Shown one piece after another: positions 23,455 through 31,592 of a stretch of DNA of 54,298 nucleotides. The stretch spans positions 1-54,298 of the forward strand of contig JAEYGI010000023.1 in the NCBI GenBank assembly GCA_023402395.1, read 5' to 3'. Position numbers and translations under genes: made by a program. The stretch's first letter is position 1. Every line of letters starts with the position of its first letter. The stretch comes from Bacillota bacterium (GTDB taxonomy: Bacteria > Bacillota > UBA4882 > UBA8346). The notes under the pieces are model-generated. The model was not told the origin of the DNA and searched no databases. It saw only the letters and a list, made by a program, of their open reading frames with translations.

Positions 23455-24231
23455 CTAAATAAAACTTACCGTCTGACCGCCGTCCACGATCAGGCAGGCT
23501 CCGGTGGTAAAGGCCGACCGTTCCGACGCCAGAAAAACGGCGGCGGCCGCGATCTCTTCCGGCGTGCCGAAGCGCCGCAGCGGAACGGCGACCTCAAGCA
23601 TTTGTTGAACCCGTTCCGGGTCGGCCAGGGCCTTTTCGGCCCAGGTCCCCCCTTCAAAATAAATGTTGCCCGGCGCGATGCAATTGACCCTCATCCCATC
23701 TCCTGCCGCTTGCCTGGACAGGTGTTTGGCAAAGGCGATCAAGGCGCTTTTCGCCGCGGTATAGCCGGCCGGAGCCCCGATGGCCTCGACTCCGGCGATC
23801 GAGGCGATGAACAGGATATTCCCGCCCGCCGTCTTCAGCAGGGGATAAAACTCCCGGGCCACGGCAACGGCAGAGTCAAAGTTTACCTGAAACATCCGGT
23901 TCCAATCCTCCGGAGCCGGGAGCGGGTCTGGCACGCTTTTTCCGCTTCCCACATTGGCGACCAAAATGTCCAGGCCGCCCCAGGCGGTGAGGATCGCTTG
24001 GTGCAGTCGCGCCAGCGCGGCCCGGTCGGTAACGTCGCCGCCCAACGCCAAAATGGACCGTTCCGGGAACTGGCGGGCCAGTTCGTGCCGGAGCCGGTCC
24101 AGGCCGGCTTGATCCCGGCCGTTCAGCGTCACGTCGGCTTCTTCCTCCAAAAACGCCCTGGCGATGGCCAGACCGATCCCCCGCGAGGAACCGGTGACCA
24201 GCACCCGTTTTCCCTCTAAACCCAGTCGCAT
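23455..24231 (-). CDS. SDR oxidoreductase
   Basis: 258 residues, classical SDR like 3-oxoacyl-ACP reductase: VLVTGSSRGIGLAIARAF, DILVANVGSGKSV, FIASIAGVEA (catalytic Ser), GYTAAKSALIAFAKHL (Tyr, Lys) and VNCIAPGNIYFEGGTW. ATG 24231 with AAGGATGA seven bases upstream is preferred over TTG 24234. It is the last gene of the minus-strand operon that starts at 30010, 33 bases after the VOC gene. A keto-sugar oxidation or reduction before or after transamination is likely from context. Confidence 0.85.
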   Translation of the reverse strand: MRLGLEGKRVLVTGSSRGIGLAIARAFLEEEADVTLNGRDQAGLDRLRHELARQFPERSILALGGDVTDRAALARLHQAILTAWGGLDILVANVGSGKSVPDPLPAPEDWNRMFQVNFDSAVAVAREFYPLLKTAGGNILFIASIAGVEAIGAPAGYTAAKSALIAFAKHLSRQAAGDGMRVNCIAPGNIYFEGGTWAEKALADPERVQQMLEVAVPLRRFGTPEEIAAAAVFLASERSAFTTGACLIVDGGQTVSFI

Positions 24232-24264
24232 CAATGGCTCATCCTTTCCGGACCCGGCGCGGGG

Positions 24265-24708
24265 TCAGCGGCGCAACTCTTCCACCAACTCAACAATGAT
24301 TCCGTCCGGATCGTGGCAGTATAGCACTTTCACCGTTCCGTCGGGCGCGGTCAGCGGCTCGCTGTTGCAATGAATCCCCCGCTCCCGGAGGGTCCGGTAC
24401 AGCGCGTCACAGTCGCTGACCGTCAGCGCAATATGGGAGCAGCCCAGCCGGTTGGCCGGCTGAAGCGCGGGGCAGGCTTGGGGATCGGGATGCGAGTGAT
24501 ATTGGAGCAATTCCAGCAACGATCCGTCGGGAGCTTTGAGCTTTACCCACTCCAGGACCACTCCCGGGATTCCCACCACGCCTTCTATGAACGGGCCGCT
24601 TTCCTCGGCCCGCCGCCACGGAGTATATCCCAGGACCTCCCGGTAAAACGCTTCGGAACGCCGCAGATCGCGGACCACCAATCCAGTATGCCGGTAGCCG
24701 CGAATCAT
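24265..24708 (-). CDS. VOC (glyoxalase/dioxygenase superfamily) protein
   Basis: 147 residues with two beta-alpha-beta-beta-beta modules: GYRHTGLVVRDLRRSEAFYREVLGY (4-28), VLEWVKLKAPDGSLLELLQY, CSHIALTVSDCDALYRTL and LYCHDPDGIIVELVEEL. Metal-ligand positions (H near 7, E near 65, H near 92, E near 140) are plausible for a vicinal oxygen chelate enzyme. Its ATG overlaps the stop of the aminotransferase (ATGA), so the two are coupled. In this context it may be an epimerase or isomerase of a keto-sugar; this is inference. Confidence 0.82.
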   Translation of the reverse strand: MIRGYRHTGLVVRDLRRSEAFYREVLGYTPWRRAEESGPFIEGVVGIPGVVLEWVKLKAPDGSLLELLQYHSHPDPQACPALQPANRLGCSHIALTVSDCDALYRTLRERGIHCNSEPLTAPDGTVKVLYCHDPDGIIVELVEELRR

Positions 24709-26090
24709 TTCAGCTCTCCAATGCCGGTCCGAATGGCCTCATCCAAGGTGTCCAGTCCTTCCTCAAGCGCGGCCTCGGTGATGGTCAGCGGCGGGGCCAG
24801 CTTGATCGATTCCCGTCCGGTGCAGACCACCAGCAACCCTTTTTGCATGGCGATCTCCGCAATCCGTGAACAAAGATCGGACAGCGGCCGGCCGGAACCG
24901 TCATAAAACAGCAGCGCGGCCACCATTCCCTTTCCTGGCGCGTAACGGATCTGATCCGGGTATTTGGCCCGGATCGCGCCCACCCGTTTCTGAAAGAGCT
25001 CTCCCAGCGGAATGGAGCGGGCGAGGATCCCGTCCTCCAGTAACGCTTGCAGATTGGCCTTGCCGGCGGCGCAGACCATCGGGTTGGCGGAATGGGTCGA
25101 ACTCATCGAGCCGATCTCCGGCAGATCCATGATCTCCGCCCTGCCCAGCACCAGCGACAGGGGCAGGCTGGAACCGGCCCCCTTGCCGCAGCAAATCAGG
25201 TCGGGCTCGATGCCGTAATGCATGTAGCCGAACAAGGTCCCAGTCCGCCCAAAGCCGGCCTGCATCTCGTCGAAGGTCATCAGCAGCCGGTGCCGGCGGG
25301 CAAATTCGGCCAGCGCTTGAATATATTCCTCAGGATAGAACACCGCTCCCCAGCCCTGATAGGTCTCGATCATAAACCCGCAGAGATCGGTGTCGGGATC
25401 GAGCTTATGAGCGCGAAGCAGCTCCGCGATGCCCCTTTGGAAATATTCCCGGGGGTTCCGGGCGGCCTCATCCCGCCACGGATAGGGAAAGGGCAGTTGA
25501 TAGATATTGGGGTCCAGATATCCGATCCATTCCTTCTGGGCGGCATTGCCCCCCATCATTTGGGCTCCCATGGTCCGGCCGTGCCAATTCCCTTCAAAGC
25601 AGATCACGCCGGGCCGTTTCTTCCCGAGCTTCCAGCCGTGCATGCGCATAAGTTTCAGGGCCGCCTCGGTGGCCTCGGTGCCGGCCGACACCAGGAACGC
25701 TTTTTCAAACTGCTCCGGCGTATGCCCGATCAGATATTCCAGATAATCGGCGCGTTCCCGGCTGGCAAAGGTATAGGTGTGCAGCAGCGGCTTATCCAGA
25801 ACCTCCCGGAGGGAATCAATGATCCGCCGGTTGCCGTGGCCGGCGTTGGCCACAAAGATCGTGCTGGTAAAGTCGATCCATTGATTGCCCCAGGCATCGG
25901 CCACCAGATAATCCTGGGCCCTGTCCCAGACCAGCGGCAACTGGCCGTGCATGGATACGGATTCACAACGCTCCAGGATTTCGAAGACGCCGGCGCTGCC
26001 GGGCGCCGGTATCGGGGTCACAATCCGGCGAAATTGGGTCCGGACTTCCGGAACCGCTTGCGGTACAGTGTTGAATTTGAATCCTGACAT
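24705..26090 (-). CDS. class III PLP aminotransferase
   Basis: 461 residues of the aspartate aminotransferase family, fold type I class III (acetylornithine / glutamate-1-semialdehyde type): DAWGNQWIDFTSTIFVANAGHG, FLVSAGTEATEAALKLMR, CFEGNWHGRT, MIETYQGWGAVF, LMTFDEMQAGFGRTG and the PLP lysine in LICCGKGAGSSLPLS. It starts at ATG 26090, directly after the stop of the CMP-sugar synthetase. Class III rather than DegT-type transaminases usually act on aldehyde or terminal keto groups, so a terminal amino group on the sugar is a testable guess. Confidence 0.85.
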   Translation of the reverse strand: MSGFKFNTVPQAVPEVRTQFRRIVTPIPAPGSAGVFEILERCESVSMHGQLPLVWDRAQDYLVADAWGNQWIDFTSTIFVANAGHGNRRIIDSLREVLDKPLLHTYTFASRERADYLEYLIGHTPEQFEKAFLVSAGTEATEAALKLMRMHGWKLGKKRPGVICFEGNWHGRTMGAQMMGGNAAQKEWIGYLDPNIYQLPFPYPWRDEAARNPREYFQRGIAELLRAHKLDPDTDLCGFMIETYQGWGAVFYPEEYIQALAEFARRHRLLMTFDEMQAGFGRTGTLFGYMHYGIEPDLICCGKGAGSSLPLSLVLGRAEIMDLPEIGSMSSTHSANPMVCAAGKANLQALLEDGILARSIPLGELFQKRVGAIRAKYPDQIRYAPGKGMVAALLFYDGSGRPLSDLCSRIAEIAMQKGLLVVCTGRESIKLAPPLTITEAALEEGLDTLDEAIRTGIGELK

Positions 26091-26840
26091 TCAGGCCAAG
26101 CCTCTTTTCGGAAAATTTTGGTTCAGATAAGTCCAAAGCGGGCTGCCGTTTTTCAAAAGGTCATATTCGAGCCGGTCGAAATCGTCCATTGTGTCGACTT
26201 CCACGCAGTATGGCGAAACGAACCCGAGCATCCGTTCCCCGTATAACCGGCCCGCTTCGCGGACGAACGCCGGAATCACCAGATCGGCGTAGCCATCGGG
26301 GATATAGGCGTCCGGAAACGCCTGGCGCGGCCGGTTCAGCGCCTCATTGTCCCCGTTTTCCAATAGGCTCCGGAAAAAGCCCGCTTCGTCCCGGCGAAAC
26401 CATTTGTGGGGAGATTCCGGAGCCGGATGCGCCGAACGCAGCGAAGTGGCTTCGGCCCGGCTGAGCAGTTCGTCAATGGCCGCGTCGATCAGGGCCGGAT
26501 CCCGCAACGGCGTGGTCGGCCGCAAATGCGCCAGATAATCGGGGACTTCTCCTTCCCGTTCCTCAAACCAATCGATGGCGTGAATCATGAATTCCAGATC
26601 GGTCGAATCATCCCGCGCCAATTCGGCCGGCCTCAGGAAAGGAGCCTCCGCGCCATATTCCCTGGCAATGGCGGCGATCTCCGGCGAATCGGTGGAAACG
26701 ATCACCCGGTCGATCCGGTCCGACAACACCGCGGCCGCGATCGAATAGGCGAGCAGCGGATATCCGCCCAGCAACCGGATATTCTTGGCGGGAACTCCTT
26801 TTGAACCGGACCGCGCCGGTATGATGGCCATGATATTCAT
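26091..26840 (-). CDS. CMP-ulosonic acid synthetase, NeuA-like
   Basis: 249 residues. IMAIIPARSGSKGVPAKNIRLLGGYPL (3-29) is the CTP-binding signature of acylneuraminate cytidylyltransferases; VIVSTDSPEIA, PFLRPAELARDDSTDLEF and LRPTTPLRDPALID follow. It activates a 2-keto-3-deoxy sugar acid as the CMP derivative. ATG 26840 with GGGAGGAG five bases upstream; the longer frame is rejected. It overlaps the isomerase gene by 4 bases (ATGA type). It differs clearly from the second synthetase at 35647-36360, so the two probably serve different sugars. Confidence 0.9.
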   Translation of the reverse strand: MNIMAIIPARSGSKGVPAKNIRLLGGYPLLAYSIAAAVLSDRIDRVIVSTDSPEIAAIAREYGAEAPFLRPAELARDDSTDLEFMIHAIDWFEEREGEVPDYLAHLRPTTPLRDPALIDAAIDELLSRAEATSLRSAHPAPESPHKWFRRDEAGFFRSLLENGDNEALNRPRQAFPDAYIPDGYADLVIPAFVREAGRLYGERMLGFVSPYCVEVDTMDDFDRLEYDLLKNGSPLWTYLNQNFPKRGLA

Positions 26841-27709
26841 GGCATCTCCTCCCAGGCCATTGGTTTTGCTCCCTCTCCCCCCGGCCGGCCGGTCAGCCAC
26901 GGCCGGATCCATTCCAATTGTTTTTTAAAGATCTGAACCCCTTCCTCATCGCGATACGCTTGCATGATCAAGGGCCCATCGTAACCGGTCCGGGACAGCG
27001 CCTCAAAAAACCGCCGGAAGTCGGTATCTCCCGTTCCAAGCTCCACCGAAGGCCCTCCCCGGCGCCGGTCTTTCAGATGAATATCGCTGATCCGGTCGCC
27101 ATAGGCGGCCAATTCGGCCAGTGGGTCATACCCCAAGGCGGCGCTGTTGCCCGTATCGTAATTCACGGTGAAGCTCGCGGAACCCAACGCCTCCAGCAGT
27201 TCCTCAAAAGCCCGGGGCGGCAGATCGGTCTCCAGGGCCAGATTAACCCCAAGCTGCTCCGCCAGATCCCCGGCGGGACGAATGTTTTGGATAAAGTCGA
27301 GGATATCCTGCTCGTTCCGGAGCGCCGATCCATCGACGCAAGGAATCACGATATCGGTCACTCCTAGGGCGCTGGCGTTTTGGAGAAGAGCCTTCAGCAT
27401 CCGGCCGCTTTGGGCTACCGCCGCGCGATCCGGCCCGTGCAACGGCGCCTCCATGAAATAATCAGCGCAGATCGTTTTGACCCGCACTCCGGCCCGTTCC
27501 GAAACCGCCCGGATCTCCGCCAACCCTTCCGGGTTCAATAGCGGGTTGCGTTCAGCCTGGTCATAGTCGAAAATAAATTCGATCAGTCCCAGGCCCAGTT
27601 TGCCGGCGATTTGAAACTCATCCTGCCAATACCCCACCGGATGAGCTTGATAGCGTCCCTGGTATTTGGGAAGCAACCGTCCTTGCATCACACCGAGATT
27701 GTTAACCAT
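26837..27709 (-). CDS. sugar isomerase/epimerase, AP endonuclease family 2 TIM barrel
   Basis: 290 residues, xylose isomerase-like barrel: LGLGLIEFIFDYDQAERNP, VKTICADYFMEAPLH, LALETDLPP (metal-binding glutamate), FTVNYDTGNSAALGYDP (aspartate) and ISDIHLKDRR (histidine), VELGTGDTDFRRFF. This order of E, D, H ligands fits epimerases/isomerases of free or phosphorylated sugars. ATG 27709 with GGAG six bases upstream is preferred over TTG 27721; it overlaps the methyltransferase end. Probable role: preparing the sugar that the NeuB-like synthase condenses with PEP (inference). Confidence 0.85.
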   Translation of the reverse strand: MVNNLGVMQGRLLPKYQGRYQAHPVGYWQDEFQIAGKLGLGLIEFIFDYDQAERNPLLNPEGLAEIRAVSERAGVRVKTICADYFMEAPLHGPDRAAVAQSGRMLKALLQNASALGVTDIVIPCVDGSALRNEQDILDFIQNIRPAGDLAEQLGVNLALETDLPPRAFEELLEALGSASFTVNYDTGNSAALGYDPLAELAAYGDRISDIHLKDRRRGGPSVELGTGDTDFRRFFEALSRTGYDGPLIMQAYRDEEGVQIFKKQLEWIRPWLTGRPGGEGAKPMAWEEMP

Positions 27710-28556
27710 CTCCAGCTCCAAAACAGGCGATCAATGTGTCGCAGCAGCCCATCATCCCCAATTGTTTTTCGTAAGCGGCGTGCAGCTCTTCGCTGTCCAA
27801 ACAGTTCCAACGCAAATGCCCGCCGGGCCGGCCTTTGGCTAACCAGTACAAGTGATTCGATAGCGGATAGCGCTGGACTTGTTTGATGTATTCCACCCGC
27901 AGGCCGGCTTTTTGAGCCAGCAGCGCCAGCGTGTTGGCGTCAAACAGGAATAAATGGCAGCTCCAGTAGGTGAAATGAGCAAAGGCTTCGTTCTCATAAA
28001 AAGTCAGCAGCGCGTCGGCGGCGTTGGGAACTTCAACCAGGATGGAACCGCCCCGATTTAGCCTGGCCGCCAATTGTTTCAGGGTATCCGCCGGGTCGGG
28101 AAGATGTTCGAGCACGTGAAAGAGGGTAATCAGATCAAATGTTTGATTCACTTGAGCGAGGTTGGGAAACACCGCCAACCGCTCTTTTTGGAAATGTTCC
28201 GCCAGTCTGGCTTCGGGTTCGACCCCCACGGCCCGGGCAGTCACCTGGCCGGCCCGGGCCAAAAAGCCACCGGCGCCGCAGCCGAAATCCAAAACGGACC
28301 GATTGGCCAGCAGCGCCCGGAAGTCGTCAAAGCGGCGTTGGTCGTCGGCGGCGGTCTCCCGGACCCAGGCCTCAATCGTAACTTCATCCTCGTGCATCCC
28401 CGAGTTTTCATAGAATCCGGTTCCGATATGATCGAACGACGATAAAAAAACCAACCCGCAGGACCGGCATTCCATAACTTGCAGGCTTTGGTCGTCCCTG
28501 ACGCTGCCAGGCCGCTTTTTAAAAGATTCCGCTCCGCAAAGATAACATGATTTCAT
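27702..28556 (-). CDS. SAM methyltransferase with N-terminal zinc-ribbon-like CxxC pairs
   Basis: 284 residues. The N-terminus has two CxxC pairs (CYLCG at 4-8, ECRSCG at about 29-34), the zinc-binding head found in many sugar C- and O-methyltransferases of polysaccharide loci. Motif I is SVLDFGCGAGGFLARAG (about 87-103), then AVGVEPEARLAEHF, FDLITLFHVLEHLPDP and LNRGGSILVEVPN. It lies between the NeuB-like synthase and the isomerase in the operon, 21 bases after neuB. A methylated ulosonic acid is therefore possible. Confidence 0.85.
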   Translation of the reverse strand: MKSCYLCGAESFKKRPGSVRDDQSLQVMECRSCGLVFLSSFDHIGTGFYENSGMHEDEVTIEAWVRETAADDQRRFDDFRALLANRSVLDFGCGAGGFLARAGQVTARAVGVEPEARLAEHFQKERLAVFPNLAQVNQTFDLITLFHVLEHLPDPADTLKQLAARLNRGGSILVEVPNAADALLTFYENEAFAHFTYWSCHLFLFDANTLALLAQKAGLRVEYIKQVQRYPLSNHLYWLAKGRPGGHLRWNCLDSEELHAAYEKQLGMMGCCDTLIACFGAGDG

Positions 28557-28577
28557 TGAACTTCGATCCTTATCGTT

Positions 28578-29420
28578 TTAATAATTATTCAAATAATGGG
28601 CTCGTAGTTTCTTGCTGATCGGTACCTCCTTGGGCGTAATCGAAAACGAACACTCTTCCATGGCTTTCTCGATTTTGCGCACCGCCCCGACCATCATGCG
28701 CAGACCGGCCGGCTCCAGCGAAGCCGCCTGGTCGGAACCGTACATGGCCCGGTCGAGGGTGATATGGCGCTCCAGCGACGTGATTCCCAAGGCCGCGGCG
28801 GCATAAGAGATCGCCAATCCCACTTCATGTCCGCTATATCCGACGTTGCATTTGAAAATGTCCCGTAAAATTTTGATCCGGTTTAGATTGGCATCTTCAT
28901 CATCCATCGGATAAGTGGAGACGCAATGCATCAACTCGAACGGGCAGTCCGCCTCCTTGAAAATCTTCACGGCGCTGCCGATATCCTCCAAATCGCTCAT
29001 CCCGGTGGAGATAAACGTATGTTTTCCCTCAGCGGCCACTGCTTTCAGAAGGGGTTCGTAAAGGAGCATCGCCGAGGCGATCTTATTGTATTTACAGTCG
29101 AATTGGCGCAAAAACTCTTGACTCTCCAGGTCCCAGGCCGAGGCAAACCAGGGGATGCCTATCTCACGGCAATAGCGGTCGATCTCCCGGTACTCGTTAA
29201 GCCCGAACTCCAACCCTTCTTTTTGGGCGCGCTGGGTGTCGCCCCAGGGGCTTTCCCGCGGCGAATCGAGAAACTCCTTGGTATAGACCTTGTCAATGGT
29301 CCGCTTTTGAAATTTAACCGCGTCACAACCGGCTTCTTTGGCAATATCGATTAATTTCCGGGCGATCGTTAGATCGCCGTTATGGTTAATTCCGATCTCG
29401 GCTATGATAAAAATGGACAT
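28578..29420 (-). CDS. NeuB-family ulosonic acid synthase lacking the SAF domain
   Basis: 280 residues. IIAEIGINHNGDLTIARKLID (5-25), AVKFQKRTIDKVYT, FASAWDLES, YNKIASAML, TFISTGMSDLEDI, LMHCVSTYPMDDEDANL, VGYSGHEVGLAI and LERHITLDRAMYGSDQAASLEP form the complete NeuB barrel that condenses PEP with an aldose. Usual NeuB/LegI/PseI proteins are about 340-350 residues and end in a SAF (antifreeze-like) domain; this one stops at the end of the barrel. The barrel is intact. Paired in the operon with a KdsC-like phosphatase, it may use a phosphorylated sugar. ATG 29420 follows AAGGAGCGATTGAG. Confidence 0.9.
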   Translation of the reverse strand: MSIFIIAEIGINHNGDLTIARKLIDIAKEAGCDAVKFQKRTIDKVYTKEFLDSPRESPWGDTQRAQKEGLEFGLNEYREIDRYCREIGIPWFASAWDLESQEFLRQFDCKYNKIASAMLLYEPLLKAVAAEGKHTFISTGMSDLEDIGSAVKIFKEADCPFELMHCVSTYPMDDEDANLNRIKILRDIFKCNVGYSGHEVGLAISYAAAALGITSLERHITLDRAMYGSDQAASLEPAGLRMMVGAVRKIEKAMEECSFSITPKEVPISKKLRAHYLNNY

Positions 29421-29524
29421 CTCAATCGCTCCTTATGATCGATGCCAACGCATGAATCCTGGCGGCGACGTTTCAAGAAAGCACGGGCCCCCATTCTCCC
29501 CGGCCCCGGAGTAATCATGCCGTT

Positions 29525-30010
29525 TCACCGAATCCAGTTTTCCGCCAACTCCCTGACGACTCCCTCCCCGCCCTTGCACTTGATAATATATTTGGCAATC
29601 CGCCGGATCTCCGGGTGCGCGTCCTTGGGCGCCGCCGGATAGCCGACGGCCTTCATTGCTTCCAGGTCATTAAGATCATTGCCGACATACATTACTTTTT
29701 GGAGATCCATGGCCCGGGCGGCGCAATAAGCGATTAATACCGCCTTTTTATCCGCGACCCCCTGCACATGTTCCAATGCCAATTTGTCGGCCCTAGCCGC
29801 GACCACCCGGTTTTGCTCCGTGGACAATATCAATAACGGGATCTGCTTTTCGCGTAACATTTTAACCCCCAGGCCGTCGGCGCGGTTGCAGATCACCGAT
29901 TCTTGACCGTTTTCGGTCACGGTTACCTTGTTATCCGTGAATACTCCGTCAAAATCAAAAATGATTGCCGCGATTTGACGGGGATCGATTTTCCGCTTGA
30001 ATATTTTCAT
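29525..30010 (-). CDS. HAD phosphatase, KdsC-like
   Basis: 161 residues of the KdsC / NeuA-C-terminal phosphatase group: AAIIFDFDGVFTDNKVTV (15-32; nucleophile and acid aspartates), LLILSTEQN, KALEH-type ALEHVQGVADKK and YVGNDLNDLEAMKAVGYP. KdsC and related enzymes remove phosphate from Kdo-8-P or NeuAc-9-P-type products. Start ATG 30010 by homology; no good ribosome binding site is visible and the frame is open upstream. First gene of the operon running to 23455, 104 bases before neuB. Confidence 0.85.
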   Translation of the reverse strand: MKIFKRKIDPRQIAAIIFDFDGVFTDNKVTVTENGQESVICNRADGLGVKMLREKQIPLLILSTEQNRVVAARADKLALEHVQGVADKKAVLIAYCAARAMDLQKVMYVGNDLNDLEAMKAVGYPAAPKDAHPEIRRIAKYIIKCKGGEGVVRELAENWIR

Positions 30011-30525
30011 GGCTCTGCTTCTCAAATGAGTTGTACCGTCCGGCCATTGCATCCCGGTCATAATTGGCCTTACCGGAGGCTCCCAACTTCTTTTCTCCGT
30101 TAAAAACCGATCTCTTCCGGCTTCACAGCGGTTTCCGGCGAACCGGGAAACCATCTTGAAGAACCGGGCTTTCTTTTTTCCGACAAAGTTGGGCAAATTC
30201 CAGTACGAATCAGTTGTCCCGGCCTCCCGAAACAAAAACGGTTCGGGAAACGAATCGAATCATTAAGGAATGCAATTTGACTACCCATAATCAGGCAGGT
30301 GATTTATTCCGAATTCATCGATCAACCTTTTACAATATATGAGAATTCCATTAAACCGACATAATTCAAGCGGCACAAGATGAAAACGTTTTCTGTTGAT
30401 CTTCCGACGGAACACGCCCTTCGGCGCGATGAATGATCGATGCGCCCCAATGAGTTATGTACGAAAAGACCCGACACATTCTGTACTATCAACAATAAGA
30501 TATAAAAGATATGGAGGGTGCGCTG
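30011..30525. other. divergent intergenic region
   Basis: About 515 bases between the KdsC-like gene (minus) and legB (plus). It is AT-richer from about 30240. Promoters for two divergent sugar operons should lie here. ACTATCAACAATAAGATATAAAAG just before the legB ribosome binding site contains a TATAAA-like word, but no convincing partner. No gene seen. Confidence 0.4.
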
Positions 30526-31569
30526 ATGCCAGATTTGAACTTGAAGCCGGTCATTCAGGGACGAAATATCTTAGTAACCGGAGGCACCGGGACCATTGGA
30601 TCGGCGCTGGTCCAAAAAATACTTGAATACCAGCCGGCGGTAGTCCGCATCTATAGCCGCGATGAAACCAAGCAACTCGAATTATCGCTTAAGTTAGGGA
30701 ATCCGCCCAATGTCCGCTATTTGATCGGAGATGTCCGGGAAGTGGACCGATTGGGGATGGCGCTGGAGGAGATCGATGTCGTCTTTCACGCGGCCGCTCT
30801 AAAGCATTTGCCCGCTTGTGAGTTTAATCCGTTTGAGGCCATTAAAACCAATGTGCTCGGAACCCAGAACGTGATTGAAGAGAGTATTAAAAACGGCGTC
30901 AAAGTCGTAATCGGAATCAGCACCGATAAAGTCGTCAACCCCAGCAGCATTTTGGGGATCACCAAATTGCTGGCGGAACGGTTGCTGATTGCCGCTAATT
31001 TCATCAAAGGCAAACATCCCACCGTTTTTTCCTGCGTCCGGTTCGGCAATGTCGCGGGCGCGCGCGGATCGGTGATTCCGGTGTTTCTGGACCAACTCTC
31101 CCGCAATCAGCCGTTAACGGTCACTGATCCCCAGATGACCCGCTTCATCATGTCCGCTGCCGAAGCGGTGAATCTGGTGTTAAAGGCGGCATCGCTCGCC
31201 GGCGGCGGCGAGATCTTCATCTTTAAAATGCCTTCGGTGAAAGTGATGGATGTGGCCGAGGCTGTCGCCGAACGCTATCAAAAGCTGACCGGAAAACCGG
31301 TGCCGATTGAAATCAGCGGCCTGCGGGCCGGAGAGAAGCTTTATGAGGAATTGCTGGCCGCGGATGAACTCTGCAAAACCTATCAATTCGAGGACTTATT
31401 CATTTTAGCCGGGGCTTGCGGCCGCCTGCCCCCGGGAGCGCCGCTGGATCCTTCCAATCCGCCGGTGCTCTCGTCTCAAAACCAGGAACCATTGTCGAAA
31501 CAAGAGATTTTGGAACTGGTCAGAACGGTCGATCGCTTCAACGTGTTGCAATGGGATGCTCCCGCATGA
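30526..31569 (+). CDS. legB: UDP/GDP-GlcNAc 4,6-dehydratase, LegB-like
   Basis: 347 residues, extended SDR of the FlaA1/PseB/LegB group: NILVTGGTGTIGSALVQ (cofactor site, about 14-30), YSRDETKQLEL, FHAAALKHLPACEFNPFEAIKTN, ISTDKVVNPSSILGITKLLAERL and RFGNVAGARGSVIPVF. The catalytic YxxxK tyrosine position is leucine (LGITK), as in the Met/Leu subgroup rather than the inverting PseB enzymes. ATG 30526 has GGAGG eight bases upstream. It forms a two-gene unit with the aminotransferase 23 bases downstream. First step of legionaminic acid synthesis in the proposed pathway. Confidence 0.85.
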   Translation: MPDLNLKPVIQGRNILVTGGTGTIGSALVQKILEYQPAVVRIYSRDETKQLELSLKLGNPPNVRYLIGDVREVDRLGMALEEIDVVFHAAALKHLPACEFNPFEAIKTNVLGTQNVIEESIKNGVKVVIGISTDKVVNPSSILGITKLLAERLLIAANFIKGKHPTVFSCVRFGNVAGARGSVIPVFLDQLSRNQPLTVTDPQMTRFIMSAAEAVNLVLKAASLAGGGEIFIFKMPSVKVMDVAEAVAERYQKLTGKPVPIEISGLRAGEKLYEELLAADELCKTYQFEDLFILAGACGRLPPGAPLDPSNPPVLSSQNQEPLSKQEILELVRTVDRFNVLQWDAPA

Positions 31570-31592
31570 TTCCAAGAAAGGAGTAAGGGCCG

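Noticed and set aside
29525..30010. kdsC for Kdo/LPS core synthesis
   Set aside because: No kdsA-, kdsB- or kdsD-like genes are here and it is co-directional with a NeuB/NeuA-like operon; assigned to that pathway instead.
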